Shown: piece after piece, positions 36,645-46,223 of the stretch
How the letters are laid out: every line of letters begins with the position of its first letter
Numbering within the stretch: the first letter of the stretch is position 1
From: Novosphingobium malaysiense
Lineage (GTDB): Bacteria > Pseudomonadota > Alphaproteobacteria > Sphingomonadales > Sphingomonadaceae
Assembly: GCF_000802225.1 (NCBI RefSeq)
Contig: NZ_JTDI01000003.1
Span: forward strand, 1,240,001 to 1,304,000
DNA length: 64,000 bases
Direction: 5' to 3'
Made by a program: the position numbers and the translations under genes
The notes under the pieces: model-generated
Told to the model about the DNA's origin: nothing
The model's database searches: none
Seen by the model: only the letters and a program-made list of their open reading frames with translations

Positions 36645-37814
36645 ATGGCGAGCAAGGAAGCCTACATCACCGGCATCGGCCAGTCCGAAGTTGGCGTGCG
36701 CCTGCCGCGCCACCCGTTGCTGCTGACACTGGACGCCGTGCGCGAGGCTCTCGACGACGCAGGCCTGACGCTGGACCAGATCGACGGCGTCTTCACTTTC
36801 CCCGGCAAGGCTGCGGGCTACCTGGCGTTCTCCCCGATCGGTGCTGACGACCTGATCGATGCCCTCGGCATCGATGCCAAATGGCACATGGGCGCCATGG
36901 AACAGCCCGCGCAGCTTTCCGCCATTGGCATGGCCGCCATGGCCGTGAAGCAGGGGCTGTGCCGCCACGTGATCTGTTTCCGCACGGTCTACGAGGCTGG
37001 CGGCATGGCCAATCCAGAAGTCTACATGTCGGGAATGAAGCAGGACACGGTTTCCGGCGCTTCGCAGTGGACCAGCCCGTTCTGGGCGACCTCCGCCGCC
37101 TGCTGGGTGGCGCAATATGCCTCGCGCCACATGCGCGACTATGGCCTGACCCGCGAGCAACTTGCGCAGATCGCGCTCAACGGTTCGCGCAATGCGATGA
37201 AGAACCCGCGCGCGCGCGCGATCACCAAGGAAGAGCTGACGCTTGAGAAGTACATGTCGGCGCGCCTGATCTCGACGCCGCTGTGCCTCTACGACTGTGA
37301 TCGCTTTTCCGACGCATCGACCGTCATCATCGTCTCGGCAGGCGACGCCCTGGACGAAGTGAAGTGTGAGCCGGTACGTATCGCCTCGATGTCGGGTTCG
37401 GTCGACCGCTTCTCGTGGGATCAGGTCGACTGGTTCGCCGCCTACGAGACCGGCGAGGACCTGTGGAAGCACACCGACTACACCAAGGACGACGTCGACA
37501 CCGGCCAGTTCTACGACGGCTTCGCCTTCCTGCCGCTAACTTGGCTAGAAGGGCTCGGCTTCTGCGAAAAGGGCGAAGGCGGCAAGTTCATAGAAGGCGG
37601 CACGCGCATCGCGCTGGATGGCGAACTGCCGCTCAACACCAATGGCGGCCAGCTCGGTGCCGGACGCCTTCACGGTTTTGGCTTCGCCCATGAAGCCGTC
37701 ACCCAGCTTCGCGGGCTCGGCGGCGAACGCCAGATCCCGGGCGACCCGAAGGTTGCCGTCGCCACCTCGGGTGGCGGCCCCCTTGCGGCAGCACTGCTGC
37801 TGGCCAAGGACTGA
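36645..37814 (+). CDS. Thiolase-like protein (SCP2-thiolase/Ltp2-type), no nucleophilic Cys seen
   Basis: 389 aa, ATG at 36645 one base after DUF35. Thiolase-fold features: YITGIGQSEVGVRLP, ALDDAGLTLDQIDGVFTFPG, VYEAGGMANP, GLTREQLAQIALNGSRNA and the C-terminal NTNGGQLGAGRLHGFGF. The stretch where the catalytic cysteine normally sits, before AIGMAAMAVKQGLC, shows HMGAMEQPAQLS with no Cys, as in non-decarboxylating aldolase members such as Ltp2. So it probably does retro-aldol cleavage of a 3-hydroxyacyl-CoA (or a related step) with its DUF35 partner. Ends the operon just before a strong terminator. Confidence 0.88.
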   Translation: MASKEAYITGIGQSEVGVRLPRHPLLLTLDAVREALDDAGLTLDQIDGVFTFPGKAAGYLAFSPIGADDLIDALGIDAKWHMGAMEQPAQLSAIGMAAMAVKQGLCRHVICFRTVYEAGGMANPEVYMSGMKQDTVSGASQWTSPFWATSAACWVAQYASRHMRDYGLTREQLAQIALNGSRNAMKNPRARAITKEELTLEKYMSARLISTPLCLYDCDRFSDASTVIIVSAGDALDEVKCEPVRIASMSGSVDRFSWDQVDWFAAYETGEDLWKHTDYTKDDVDTGQFYDGFAFLPLTWLEGLGFCEKGEGGKFIEGGTRIALDGELPLNTNGGQLGAGRLHGFGFAHEAVTQLRGLGGERQIPGDPKVAVATSGGGPLAAALLLAKD

Positions 37815-37827
37815 GCTTGCACGAGTT

Positions 37828-37860
37828 CCGGTCCCGTGGGCTCTCCTCCCACGGGACCGG
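37828..37860 (+). terminator. Intrinsic terminator after the thiolase gene
   Basis: Arms 37828-37840 and 37848-37860 pair perfectly over 13 bases with a 7-base loop. The plus-strand continuation is T-rich (TCCCCTTTC). It lies 14 bp after the thiolase stop and before the convergent acyltransferase gene, so it closes the plus-strand operon. Confidence 0.75.
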
Positions 37861-37886
37861 TCCCCTTTCTCGAGCCCGTTTCCTTT

Positions 37887-39086
37887 TCAGGTCGCTGAGG
37901 ACGCCAGCGTCGGCCCCCGAGGCGTGCCGCGTTTTGCCGGACGCTGCCGCTTCAACCCGATCAGCGGCCGCAGCGGACCGATCTCGCGCCCGACGAGATA
38001 GAACAGCCAGGAACCGCCCGCCACCGACGCGCACAGGATCAGGAATTCGGGTAGCGCCGTCAGGCCCTTGTCTCGGATCCAGTAGCTTACGAAGACCATG
38101 ATGGTCTGGTGCGCGATGTAGACCGGGAAGACCGCCTCCGCGAGCGTCGGACGCCACTTGGAATCGTAGTTCCAGAAGCGGTCGGCAATGCCGAACAGTG
38201 CGATCACCGTACTCCAGCTCTGGACGGACTTCGAGAAGCACAGGGCCAGGCGCCACTCCGGCGGGGTGCGAATGTTGCCGGGGTAGAAATAGGCATCGCT
38301 GGCAGTCCAGGCGAAGCCGAGAACCGCGAGAATCGCAGCAACCTTCCACTGCCGCGCAATTGCCAGCCTTAACGGCTCTGACTGACGCAGCAGGAAGCCG
38401 AACAGGAACACCGCACCATAGTGGAGGTGCGCCGCCCGGTCGTTCAGGAAACTGTGCATGTCCGTCCAGCCATGCGGCAGGTATTCGCGGACCGCGAAGA
38501 CGAAGAGTATGCCCAGTGGCAGCAGCGCCCAGCTCGCGAGGACTTTTTCGGTGCCGGTCCGGATAGCGTCGCGCCAGGACTGCGGTAGCGCGGCCCGCAC
38601 ACCGCAGAGAATTGCCGTGTAGGCCAACAGATAGACCACGAACCACAAGTGCATGGTTCGCGGCACATATTCATACCGCACCTTCTGAAAGCTGAAGGCA
38701 TCGTGCAGCAGGTAATAGATGTAGTCGTGCTGATAGCCGGAATTGACCAGCCCCATGTAGGGCTGCGGCGGCACCACGACGAGCAGGCCGAAAATCAGCG
38801 GAATGCCGAGACGCGCCAACCGACTGCGAAAGAAGGCGCTGGTGCTGCCCCCATCCTTTGCGAGCAGTGCTGCGCTGGCATAACCGGAGATCGCGAAGAG
38901 CAGCGAAAGGCGCCAAGGGCTCAGGCCCAGCAGCGGAATTTCGGCCCAGCTGACCGCGCCGCGCGTCGGCGTCTGGTAGCCCCAGGGGGTGAAGTTAAAG
39001 CCGACATGGTAGAAAATGAGCAGGACGAAAGCGCCAATGCGCAGCCAGTCCATTCCATAGTGGCGTTGCGACGGAGCAGGCTTCAT
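37887..39086 (-). CDS. Acyltransferase 3 (OpgC-like) membrane protein
   Basis: 399 aa integral membrane protein, about ten hydrophobic segments spread over the whole length, starting with MDWLRIGAFVLLIFYHVGFN and its catalytic-type His (YHVG). Family phrases: ISGYASAALLAKDGG (about 65-79), SRLARLGIPLIFGLL, RTMHLWFVVYLL, and PVYIAHQTIMVF (about 325). Members transfer acyl groups to periplasmic glycans, O-antigen or lipids. It is convergent with the thiolase operon and divergent from the LacI gene; no glycan genes are beside it, so the acceptor is unknown. Confidence 0.9.
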   Translation of the reverse strand: MKPAPSQRHYGMDWLRIGAFVLLIFYHVGFNFTPWGYQTPTRGAVSWAEIPLLGLSPWRLSLLFAISGYASAALLAKDGGSTSAFFRSRLARLGIPLIFGLLVVVPPQPYMGLVNSGYQHDYIYYLLHDAFSFQKVRYEYVPRTMHLWFVVYLLAYTAILCGVRAALPQSWRDAIRTGTEKVLASWALLPLGILFVFAVREYLPHGWTDMHSFLNDRAAHLHYGAVFLFGFLLRQSEPLRLAIARQWKVAAILAVLGFAWTASDAYFYPGNIRTPPEWRLALCFSKSVQSWSTVIALFGIADRFWNYDSKWRPTLAEAVFPVYIAHQTIMVFVSYWIRDKGLTALPEFLILCASVAGGSWLFYLVGREIGPLRPLIGLKRQRPAKRGTPRGPTLASSAT

Positions 39087-39391
39087 CAGTTTCCAGGTTC
39101 GTTGGCCAAGGACCCTCGGCTTGAATCATGGTCCCTTAGGCGGGTTATGCCCGCTCTGCAATTGCACCGTTGCATGCGCCACGGCGGCATGGTGACGGCT
39201 GCCTGTTTCCGCAAGGCCCCGCCTGCTTGCCCTCTTCACCCTGTGCAAGGCCGCCTAACGGTCATTGGCATGACCCGTCGATTGCGCCATCAGGGGTTTG
39301 AATTACTGAATGAATGCCTCCCCCCGTCTCGCTCGGGGCGTTGCGAACCAACCCAGGCGGTCCGCCATCGAGGACCGGTAAAGGATTGCCG
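39087..39391. promoter_or_regulatory. Divergent intergenic region upstream of the LacI gene
   Basis: No gene is seen in these 305 bases. A 10-base palindrome TGCAATTGCA lies at 39157-39166 and a further TTGCA occurs a few bases downstream, so the LacI-type regulator encoded at 39392 may bind here. Promoters for the acyltransferase (minus) and the regulator (plus) presumably overlap the region. Operator assignment is weak. Confidence 0.3.
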
Positions 39392-40396
39392 ATGAAGGTC
39401 CCCTCCGCGCGCATGACCATTACCGAGATCGCCGAACTTGCCGGTGTCTCCAAGAAAACCGTCAGCCGCTACTTCAATCACGCAGAACTGCTGAGTGCAA
39501 ACACACGCGCCAAGATCGAGGCGGTGATTGCCGAAACCGGATTCGTTCCGAATGCCCAGGCCCGCGCACTGGCGCTGCAGCGCAACTTTCTCATCGCCCT
39601 GATCCACGACAATTCGGACCGCGGCGTGCTCGAACTGGTCGAAACCGGCATGGCCGAGGCGCTGGAGGACAGCGAACTGGCCCTGGTGCTTCAGCCGATG
39701 GCTTCGCAAGCCCCTGCGTCGCGCCTACGCACCTTTCTCGACCGGCATCGTCCGAGCGGCGTGGTCCTCCTGCCCCCGCTCTCCGAACGCGAGGACCTTG
39801 CCCAAGCATGCGCGAATGCGCAGGTCCGCTGCGTGCGGCTGGGACGCGTCCGGGGCGAGCATGGGCTTGCCTGCAACGACCGCGCGGCCATGGCGACGCT
39901 GGTGAACTGGCTGGTTCGGCTGGGCCATCGTCGTATCGGCTTCGTGGGCGGTCCGGAATCCTCGCTCAACGCCCAGCAGCGCGAACTCGGTTATCTCGAC
40001 GCCATGGCCGATCACGAACTCGACCGTGGCCCCTCGCTGATCGTGTCGGGCGACAACACCTTCGAATCCGGCATATCCGCGGGTCGGCTTTTGCTCGAAG
40101 TGAGCCCGCGGCCCAGCGCAGTCATTGCCTGTAATGACGAGATGGCAGCTGGCGTGCTCCAGGCCGCGGCACAGGCAGGTGCATCCGTACCATCCGCGCT
40201 GTCGGTGATCGGCTTCAACGACGCACCGCTGGCAGCAAGGACTGTGCCGGCGTTGACATCGATGGCCGTCCCCTGGAGCGCCATGGCGCGCGAGGCAGTC
40301 ATCAGAATCATGGCGGGAAAGCAGGCGGAAGATGATCCGGCAACTTTCGAAGCCGAGCTTGTCATCCGCGATTCGGTGGAGCCCGGAAAAGGCTAG
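39392..40396 (+). CDS. LacI-family transcriptional regulator
   Basis: 334 aa. The ATG at 39392 places the helix-turn-helix MTITEIAELAGVSKKTVSRYFN at about residues 8-29, followed by the hinge helix (ARALALQRN) and a periplasmic-binding-fold effector domain (about 65-330, with RIGFVGGPESSLNAQQRELGY and VIACNDEMAAGVLQAA). The open frame upstream adds only 26 unlike residues. It is convergent with an MFS transporter (4-bp overlap), a common regulator-transporter pairing. Effector unknown; by position an intermediate of the island pathway is possible. Confidence 0.92.
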   Translation: MKVPSARMTITEIAELAGVSKKTVSRYFNHAELLSANTRAKIEAVIAETGFVPNAQARALALQRNFLIALIHDNSDRGVLELVETGMAEALEDSELALVLQPMASQAPASRLRTFLDRHRPSGVVLLPPLSEREDLAQACANAQVRCVRLGRVRGEHGLACNDRAAMATLVNWLVRLGHRRIGFVGGPESSLNAQQRELGYLDAMADHELDRGPSLIVSGDNTFESGISAGRLLLEVSPRPSAVIACNDEMAAGVLQAAAQAGASVPSALSVIGFNDAPLAARTVPALTSMAVPWSAMAREAVIRIMAGKQAEDDPATFEAELVIRDSVEPGKG

Positions 40397-41664
40397 CTCG
40401 ACCGCGCTTCACCCTTTCGGCCCCAGTCAGGATAAGGACCGAGGCCCAGCAGCAGCATCGCGCTGACCAGAGTTAGGGCGAACCCACCCCAAAGACCCGG
40501 CGCATAGCTGTCCCAGATGTCGTAGATGAGGCCGCCGAGCACCGGTCCTAGGCCCGAACCGGCCGCGATAAGGCTGGCCATGAGACCAAAGATGGTCCCG
40601 AACTTGCGCATGCCGGAGTAGGCCGCCGTGAGATAGCCGACCAGCTGCAGCTTGGTGCCGCCGGCATAGCCGTTGATCATGAGCGCGGTGACCATGGCCC
40701 AGCCCGGCGCGCCCGGCAGGACCAGGAGCAGGAAAGTGATGGACGTCGCACCGATGGTCAGCCCTCCGACCCAACGGGCTGGAAAGCGGTCCAGCAGCCA
40801 CCCGGTGATCAATTTCCCGCCAATCCCCGACAGCCCTGCCGGCAAGGCATAAAGGGCCGCAGTCTCCCTGCTGAAACCGGCTTCGGTCAGGATCGGAATC
40901 TGATGCACGACGAGACCGATGGTCACGGTCATGATCACGAACGTGGATATCGCGATACGCCATAGCGCCGGATCGCGCAGGGCCTCGGCGACCGACAGGC
41001 CGGGCACATCGAGCAAGGTGTCTCCCTGCGATCGAGCCCCGTCTGTCTTTTGCGCCTTGCGGCTGATCTCGTAGCCGTCGCGCAGCCAGAACAGACACAG
41101 CAGCACGGCAACGGAACCCCACCCTGCTGCCAGCCAGACGAACGCCTCGCGCCACCCGTGCATGCGGATGAGATATTCAGCGATAATCGGCGTGAAGGCC
41201 TGGGCCAGCGCGCTTCCGGACAGCACCAGCCCGAGCGCCAGGCCGCGACCGGCATCGAAGGTGCTGTTCGCCGAGGCCGTCCAGACGGTGGACTTGGTCA
41301 TCAGCGCGGCAACGGCATAGAAGGTCCAGATCGCGAACCACTGCCACCGCGAACCGTCGAGCAGGCTGAGCGAAGCGATGACCAGCGCCATAAGTATCAG
41401 GCCCGGTATCGCCATCCGGCGCACGCCCCACTTGTCGATAAACAGGCCGAACAGGGGCGAGAAGACGAACACGAGTATCGAGGTGATCGAAACGCCGGAG
41501 GAAGTGAGCGCGCGGCTCCACCCGAATTCCTCACTGATCGGCGCGATGAACAGCCCGGTACCGGCCGTGATGACCGATGTGAACGAAAAGCCGATCGCAG
41601 CTGCGACGACCATCGGCCAGTGGCGGCGGAACTCCTGCGCCGCGGTCAACTTTGCTTGCGACAA
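40393..41664 (-). CDS. Major facilitator superfamily transporter
   Basis: 423 aa with about 12 hydrophobic segments in two halves linked by a hydrophilic loop around RKAQKTDGARSQGD (about 200). The MFS loop 2-3 motif shows as FGLFIDKWGVRRMAIPG (about 72-88). It resembles the oxalate/formate antiporter-like or aromatic-acid MFS groups. Convergent overlap of four bases with the LacI gene. Probably imports or exports a small anionic metabolite; substrate not assigned. Confidence 0.9.
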   Translation of the reverse strand: MSQAKLTAAQEFRRHWPMVVAAAIGFSFTSVITAGTGLFIAPISEEFGWSRALTSSGVSITSILVFVFSPLFGLFIDKWGVRRMAIPGLILMALVIASLSLLDGSRWQWFAIWTFYAVAALMTKSTVWTASANSTFDAGRGLALGLVLSGSALAQAFTPIIAEYLIRMHGWREAFVWLAAGWGSVAVLLCLFWLRDGYEISRKAQKTDGARSQGDTLLDVPGLSVAEALRDPALWRIAISTFVIMTVTIGLVVHQIPILTEAGFSRETAALYALPAGLSGIGGKLITGWLLDRFPARWVGGLTIGATSITFLLLVLPGAPGWAMVTALMINGYAGGTKLQLVGYLTAAYSGMRKFGTIFGLMASLIAAGSGLGPVLGGLIYDIWDSYAPGLWGGFALTLVSAMLLLGLGPYPDWGRKGEARSS

Positions 41665-41807
41665 GCGGTGTATCTCCCTGCCGCCCGCACACCTATGCGG
41701 GCGGGTCGGACGTCCTGCCTAGCGCCATACTGGTACCAAGCCAATTCCCCGCACGGGAACAGGGGCCCGGCAAGCCGTCCCCCAATCGTCAATCAGCAGT
41801 GGCCGGA

Positions 41808-42293
41808 TCATTCGGCGGGGGCGTTTTCGCGCAGCTCCTCAAGGGTAAATCCATTGGCCGGGGCGCACTGCTGCACCTCGATCACGTTACCTTCCGGATC
41901 GTACCCGTAGAGTGTCTTGACGTGCCCTACGTCGACGAAATCGCGGTCGTTGAAGGTCATGCCGCAGGCCTTTAGGTGGGCGATGTCCTTTTCGATGTCG
42001 GTCACGTCGATGCAAAAATGGGTGTAGCCGCGGTCGTAGGGCCTTAGGGGCTTTTCAAGGTCGGATTGCGGCGCGCTGTACTCGAACATCTCGAGATAGC
42101 AGGTGCCGGCACGCAACATGCAGCCCTTCGCGGCCGATTTCGGCACATCGACGATGTGGTCCATCACTTCCTGATCCGCCCAGGAAAAGCCTTCGTCGTC
42201 CACCGGCTCGAACCCCAGCGCTTCGCAATAGAAACGCTTCATCCGCTCGATATCGCGGCAGTTCATGCCGATATGGTGGATGCCTCTGATCAT
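41808..42293 (-). CDS. VOC superfamily (glyoxalase/extradiol-like) protein
   Basis: 161 aa, one complete VOC module pair: GIHHIGMNCRDIERMKRFYCEALGF (about 4-28, cited as the first strand and helix) and GYTHFCIDVTDIEKDIAHL (about 89-107), ending in DPEGNVIEVQQ. The metal-binding pattern His in HHIG, His in THFC and Glu in VIEV is intact, so a divalent-metal enzyme is likely: glyoxalase, epimerase or lyase. By context it could be a methylmalonyl-CoA-epimerase-like or ring-cleaving enzyme of the island. Confidence 0.85.
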   Translation of the reverse strand: MIRGIHHIGMNCRDIERMKRFYCEALGFEPVDDEGFSWADQEVMDHIVDVPKSAAKGCMLRAGTCYLEMFEYSAPQSDLEKPLRPYDRGYTHFCIDVTDIEKDIAHLKACGMTFNDRDFVDVGHVKTLYGYDPEGNVIEVQQCAPANGFTLEELRENAPAE

Positions 42294-42423
42294 GCTCGTA
42301 TCTCCCGCGCGTTTTGCCGGAGACTATTCATGAAGCATGCTCTGGCGCAACGGCTCTCGCTTGACCGGAGCGGAGATGACACGGGACTTGCGCCCCACAT
42401 CCCGTCCCGCATACCGAAATGCT

Positions 42424-43206
42424 TCAGGCCTCGTCGGGCTCGATCCACTTGGTGCGTGTCACGCGCGGGCTCAAATACTTGGTCGCCGTCCAGCCGCCAT
42501 CGACGACGATGGACTGGCCGTTGATCATTTCGCTGCCCGGCAGGCACAGGAAGGCGATGACCGATGCCACATCCTCGGGCTGGGCCAGACGCGGATAGGG
42601 TGTCGTCTCGACATTGTTGCGCTTGAACGCCTCGTCATCGAAGCGATGGGCGACCATGTCCGTCATGGTCACCCCCGGCGCTACGCAATTGGAGCGGATG
42701 CCGCGCGGGCCGTATTCGCAGGCCATGTGCTCGGTCAGCGACTTTAGGCCGCCCTTTGCAGCCGAATAGGCGCCGCCGCGCCGTCCACCGATGTGCGCGA
42801 AGGTGCTGGTGACGTTGACCACGCTCGCCCCCTCGGTGAGATGGGGGATCACGTCACGGCACAGTCGAAAAGGCGCCACCAGCATGATGTCGAGAAACGA
42901 ATCCAATGTCGGGTCGTCGGTCTCGTCGAGCGGCTTGGGACTGCCGACACCGGCGTTGTTCACCAGCGCATCGATACGGCCGAAGCGCTCGAGAGTCTGG
43001 GCCACGATCATGCCCGGAGCGGCCGGATCGGTAAGATCGGCGCTGATTGCCAGCACGTGATCGGGATTGCCGATCCCGGCCTCCAGGGTTGCCAGCTTTT
43101 CCTTGCTGCGACCGACGCCGACGATCGCAAATCCCTCGCCATGCAGGATCTTGGCGGTGGCAAGTCCGATGCCGCTGCCTGCCCCCGTTATGATCGCTAC
43201 CTTCAT
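42424..43206 (-). CDS. Short-chain dehydrogenase/reductase
   Basis: 260 aa from the ATG at 43206 (MKVAIITGAGSGIG); an open frame further upstream adds unlike sequence. TGAGSGIG (about 7-14), GVGRSKEKL after beta-2, NNAG (about 86), Ser in VNVTSTFAH and YSAAK (about 150). The C-terminus has an extra WIEPDEA tail. Lies between the VOC gene and a divergent CoA-transferase; substrate unknown. Confidence 0.89.
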   Translation of the reverse strand: MKVAIITGAGSGIGLATAKILHGEGFAIVGVGRSKEKLATLEAGIGNPDHVLAISADLTDPAAPGMIVAQTLERFGRIDALVNNAGVGSPKPLDETDDPTLDSFLDIMLVAPFRLCRDVIPHLTEGASVVNVTSTFAHIGGRRGGAYSAAKGGLKSLTEHMACEYGPRGIRSNCVAPGVTMTDMVAHRFDDEAFKRNNVETTPYPRLAQPEDVASVIAFLCLPGSEMINGQSIVVDGGWTATKYLSPRVTRTKWIEPDEA

Positions 43207-43421
43207 CTCACTGCTCCCTGCGCCTCGATAAACCGGATCAGCGCCGCGATAGCCTCCCGGTCGGTACCGGTCGAGCCGCCGGGGCGAATTTCGACGCTTC
43301 GGGATATAATCAACAACACCGTTGGACATCTACCCTCTTCACCCCGGCGAAAGCGACGGTTAGGGACAAGGGAATTCGATTCTGAGCACAGCGACGATCA
43401 CAATCTTTCGGCGAGGATAGC

Positions 43422-44663
43422 ATGAGCACAAACAAGAGCGCCCTCGAGGGCATCCGCGTCATCGACATGAGCCGCGTCTTTGCGGCGCCCGTCGGTGCCC
43501 AGATCCTCGGCGACCTCGGCGCGGACGTGATCAAGATCGAGCGGCCCGGCGTCGGCGACGACGGACGCGGGTATGGTACCGCCTGGGTGCAGGGAAAGGA
43601 CGGCATCGAGACCCGCCAGTCCAGCTTCTTCACCGTATCCAACCGCAACAAGCGCTCCATCACGCTCAATCATTCCAAGCCCGAAGGGCAGGAAGTGATC
43701 AAGAAGCTGGTCGAAAGCGCCGACGTGCTGATCGAGAACTACAAGGTCGGGAACCTGGCGAAGTACGGTCTCGACTATGAGAGCCTGAAAGCGATCAACC
43801 CGCGGCTCATCTATTGCTCGGTTACCGGCTTCGGCCAGGACGGGCCGATGGCGGCGCTGCCCGGCTACGACGGGCTGTTTCAGGCCACCGGAGGGATGAT
43901 GGCCGTCACCGGCATTCCCGAAGGCCAGCCCGGTGCCGGCCCGCTGAAGGCCGGTCCCAGCCTCGTCGACTTCATCACTGGCCACAATGCCGCATTGGCG
44001 ATCCTTGGCGCCCTCATGTACCGCAACCAGACCGGCGAAGGTCAGTACATCGATATCGCGTTGCTCGACACGTCGGTGGCGATGGTCAGCCACATCATGC
44101 AGGACTACCTGATCAGCGGCGTGCCCCCGCAGCGCCTGGGCAATGGCGGGAATGGCGGCGGACCCGCCGACCTCATCCACTGCACCGACGGCATCATTTA
44201 TCTCACCGCCGGCACCGACGAGCACTATCGCCGCCTGACCGTGCTGATGGGCCAGCCCGAACTCTTCACCGATCCCCGCTTCGACAGCAATTTCAAGCGG
44301 GCCAAGTCGGGCCGCGCCGAACTGATGGAGATCATCAACGGCTGGAGCCGCAAGTTCTCTCTCGCCGAGGTCCAGGGCATGCTCGACGAGGCCGGGATTC
44401 CCGCCGCGAAGTACAACGAACTGCCTGAAGTCTGGGAAGAAGAGCAGGTCAAGCACAGGGGGCTGCGGGCGCGCACGCCGCATGCCTACGCCGAAGCGGG
44501 CTACGTCGACCTGATCGAAAGCCCGCTGGCCAAGATGTCCGGGAGCCCGGCCAGCATCCGGATGGCCCCTCCCATGCTGGGCGAGCACAATGACGAAGTG
44601 CTGGGCGAACTCGGCTACAGTGCCGAGCGCATCGCCGAACTGAAGGCGATGAAGATCATCTGA
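43422..44663 (+). CDS. CaiB/BaiF family CoA-transferase, canonical Asp present
   Basis: 413 aa. RVIDMSRVFAAPVGAQILGD, LGADVIKIERPGVGDDG, ADVLIENYKVGNLAKYGLDYE, YCSVTGFGQDGP and RNQTGEGQYIDIALLD are family hallmarks. The catalytic Asp is present in LPGYDGLFQATGG (about residue 149), unlike the overlapping pair at 31.9-34.3 kb. So it can itself exchange CoA between a donor acyl-CoA and an acid. Ends at a strong bidirectional terminator before the AGCS gene. Substrates unknown. Confidence 0.92.
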   Translation: MSTNKSALEGIRVIDMSRVFAAPVGAQILGDLGADVIKIERPGVGDDGRGYGTAWVQGKDGIETRQSSFFTVSNRNKRSITLNHSKPEGQEVIKKLVESADVLIENYKVGNLAKYGLDYESLKAINPRLIYCSVTGFGQDGPMAALPGYDGLFQATGGMMAVTGIPEGQPGAGPLKAGPSLVDFITGHNAALAILGALMYRNQTGEGQYIDIALLDTSVAMVSHIMQDYLISGVPPQRLGNGGNGGGPADLIHCTDGIIYLTAGTDEHYRRLTVLMGQPELFTDPRFDSNFKRAKSGRAELMEIINGWSRKFSLAEVQGMLDEAGIPAAKYNELPEVWEEEQVKHRGLRARTPHAYAEAGYVDLIESPLAKMSGSPASIRMAPPMLGEHNDEVLGELGYSAERIAELKAMKII

Positions 44664-44665
44664 GC

Positions 44666-44706
44666 CAGACCGCGCCATGGATCACGACGGCCCATGGCGC
44701 GGTCTG
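44666..44706. terminator. Bidirectional terminator hairpin
   Basis: Perfect 15-base arms at 44666-44680 and 44692-44706 with an 11-base loop, positioned between the convergent CoA-transferase and AGCS symporter genes. There is no long T-run on either side, so termination strength is inferred mainly from the stem and the position. Confidence 0.6.
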
Positions 44707-44714
44707 CAATCCCG

Positions 44715-46223
44715 CTAGCTCAGGTTCACCGGCTTCTCGCCTTTGGCGATCTTGAAGACTGCACCTGAAAGCAGCGCCAGTGCCAGCAGGTTGGGCAGCG
44801 CCATGAAGGCGTTCGAGATGTCACCGAGGCGCCACACCAACTGCAGCGGCTGACTTGCCCCGATCACCACGCCAAGGCACCAGATCACCCGCCACACCAT
44901 GTGCAGGACCTTCTCGCCGCGTGCATTGGCGCCGGGGACGCGATCATAGAGGAAGGTGATTGCCCGCTCGCCATAGTAGCTGAAGGTGAGCAGCGTGGAG
45001 AACACGAACAGGATCAACGCGATCGAGGCCACCACGGAGCCGATGGCAACCCCGCCGATCTGCGCAGGAAACGCAGCGGCAAACGCGCCGGACGTCATGG
45101 CGAAGCCGGTAAGGTCGGACTGCCAGGCATGCTTCACCGCCTGGCCGTTGCCGACGAAATCGCCCTCCACGGTGAGAATGACGAGCGCCGTCATGGTGCA
45201 GATCACGATGGTGTCGATGAAGGTACCCATCATCGCCATGCGGCCCTGCACCCGCGGATCGTCGGTCTGGGCCACGGCATGCGCCATGGGCGTTGTGCCC
45301 TGCCCGGCCTCGTTCGAAAACAGGCCGCGCGCAACGCCGGCCCGCAAAGCGATCATGATCCCTGCCCCGACGAATCCGCCCATGGCCGACTGTCCGGAAA
45401 AGGCTCCGGAGAAGATGCGGCCGAAGGTTTCGGGGATGTCGCGAATGTCCAGCAGGATCGCCAGCAGGGCCATCGCGATATAGGCCGCAGCCATCAGCGG
45501 CACGACCTTTTCCGCCACGGCGCCGATCGACTTGATACCCCCGATGATGACCACGAAGACCGCGACGGCCGCGATCAGGCCGCCCAGCCATTCCTCGATC
45601 CCGAACAGTTCGTTCATGGAATCGGCGACCGCGTTGGCCTGGATCACGTTGCCGGTGATGATCGTCGAGCACAGCGTACCGATGCAGAAGAGGATCGCCA
45701 GCCAGGTCCACTTCGGCCCCAGCCCCTTGACGATGTAAGTCATCGGGCCACCGCGCCAGTGGCCTTCGGGGCCTTTCTCGCGAAATCGGATGGCGAGCGA
45801 GCCTTCGGAAAAGGCCAGCGCCATGCCGATCAGCGCCGTCACCCACATCCAGAAGATGGCACCCGGACCGCCCAGCGCGAGAGCGGTGGCGACCCCGGCC
45901 ATGTTGCCCGTGCCGACTTGCCCGGAAAGTGCCGTGGACAGGGCCGCGAACGGGCTGATTTCGCCCGAACCGGCGCCTTTTCGGCCGCGGAACAGCCCAG
46001 CGAAGGCCCCGCCGAGATGACGCAGCGGATAGAATTTCAGGCCGATCATCATGTACAGACCGACGCCGAGCAGGATGATCACCATCGGCGGAAACGGCAG
46101 GATTTCAACGCCGTCCCATGTGCCGCCCCAGATGAAGTCGGAAATGTTGGTGATCCGGTCGATCAAGCTCGGTCCGGCTTGCACCGTGCTTGCGACGGAA
46201 GCCGCCATGTCGATTACGTTCAT
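44715..46223 (-). CDS. Alanine/glycine:cation symporter (AGCS) family transporter
   Basis: 502 aa, ATG at 46223 (MNVIDMAASV); the in-frame extension upstream is not family-like. Eleven to twelve hydrophobic segments. Family signatures: GQVGTGNMAGVATALALGGPG (about 97-117), GMALAFSEGSLAIRFREK, GVARGLFSNEAGQGTTPMAH and YYGERAITFLYD near the end. Such permeases import alanine or glycine with Na+. It is isolated from the island operons by the terminator and a 178-bp gap with no gene seen. Confidence 0.92.
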   Translation of the reverse strand: MNVIDMAASVASTVQAGPSLIDRITNISDFIWGGTWDGVEILPFPPMVIILLGVGLYMMIGLKFYPLRHLGGAFAGLFRGRKGAGSGEISPFAALSTALSGQVGTGNMAGVATALALGGPGAIFWMWVTALIGMALAFSEGSLAIRFREKGPEGHWRGGPMTYIVKGLGPKWTWLAILFCIGTLCSTIITGNVIQANAVADSMNELFGIEEWLGGLIAAVAVFVVIIGGIKSIGAVAEKVVPLMAAAYIAMALLAILLDIRDIPETFGRIFSGAFSGQSAMGGFVGAGIMIALRAGVARGLFSNEAGQGTTPMAHAVAQTDDPRVQGRMAMMGTFIDTIVICTMTALVILTVEGDFVGNGQAVKHAWQSDLTGFAMTSGAFAAAFPAQIGGVAIGSVVASIALILFVFSTLLTFSYYGERAITFLYDRVPGANARGEKVLHMVWRVIWCLGVVIGASQPLQLVWRLGDISNAFMALPNLLALALLSGAVFKIAKGEKPVNLS

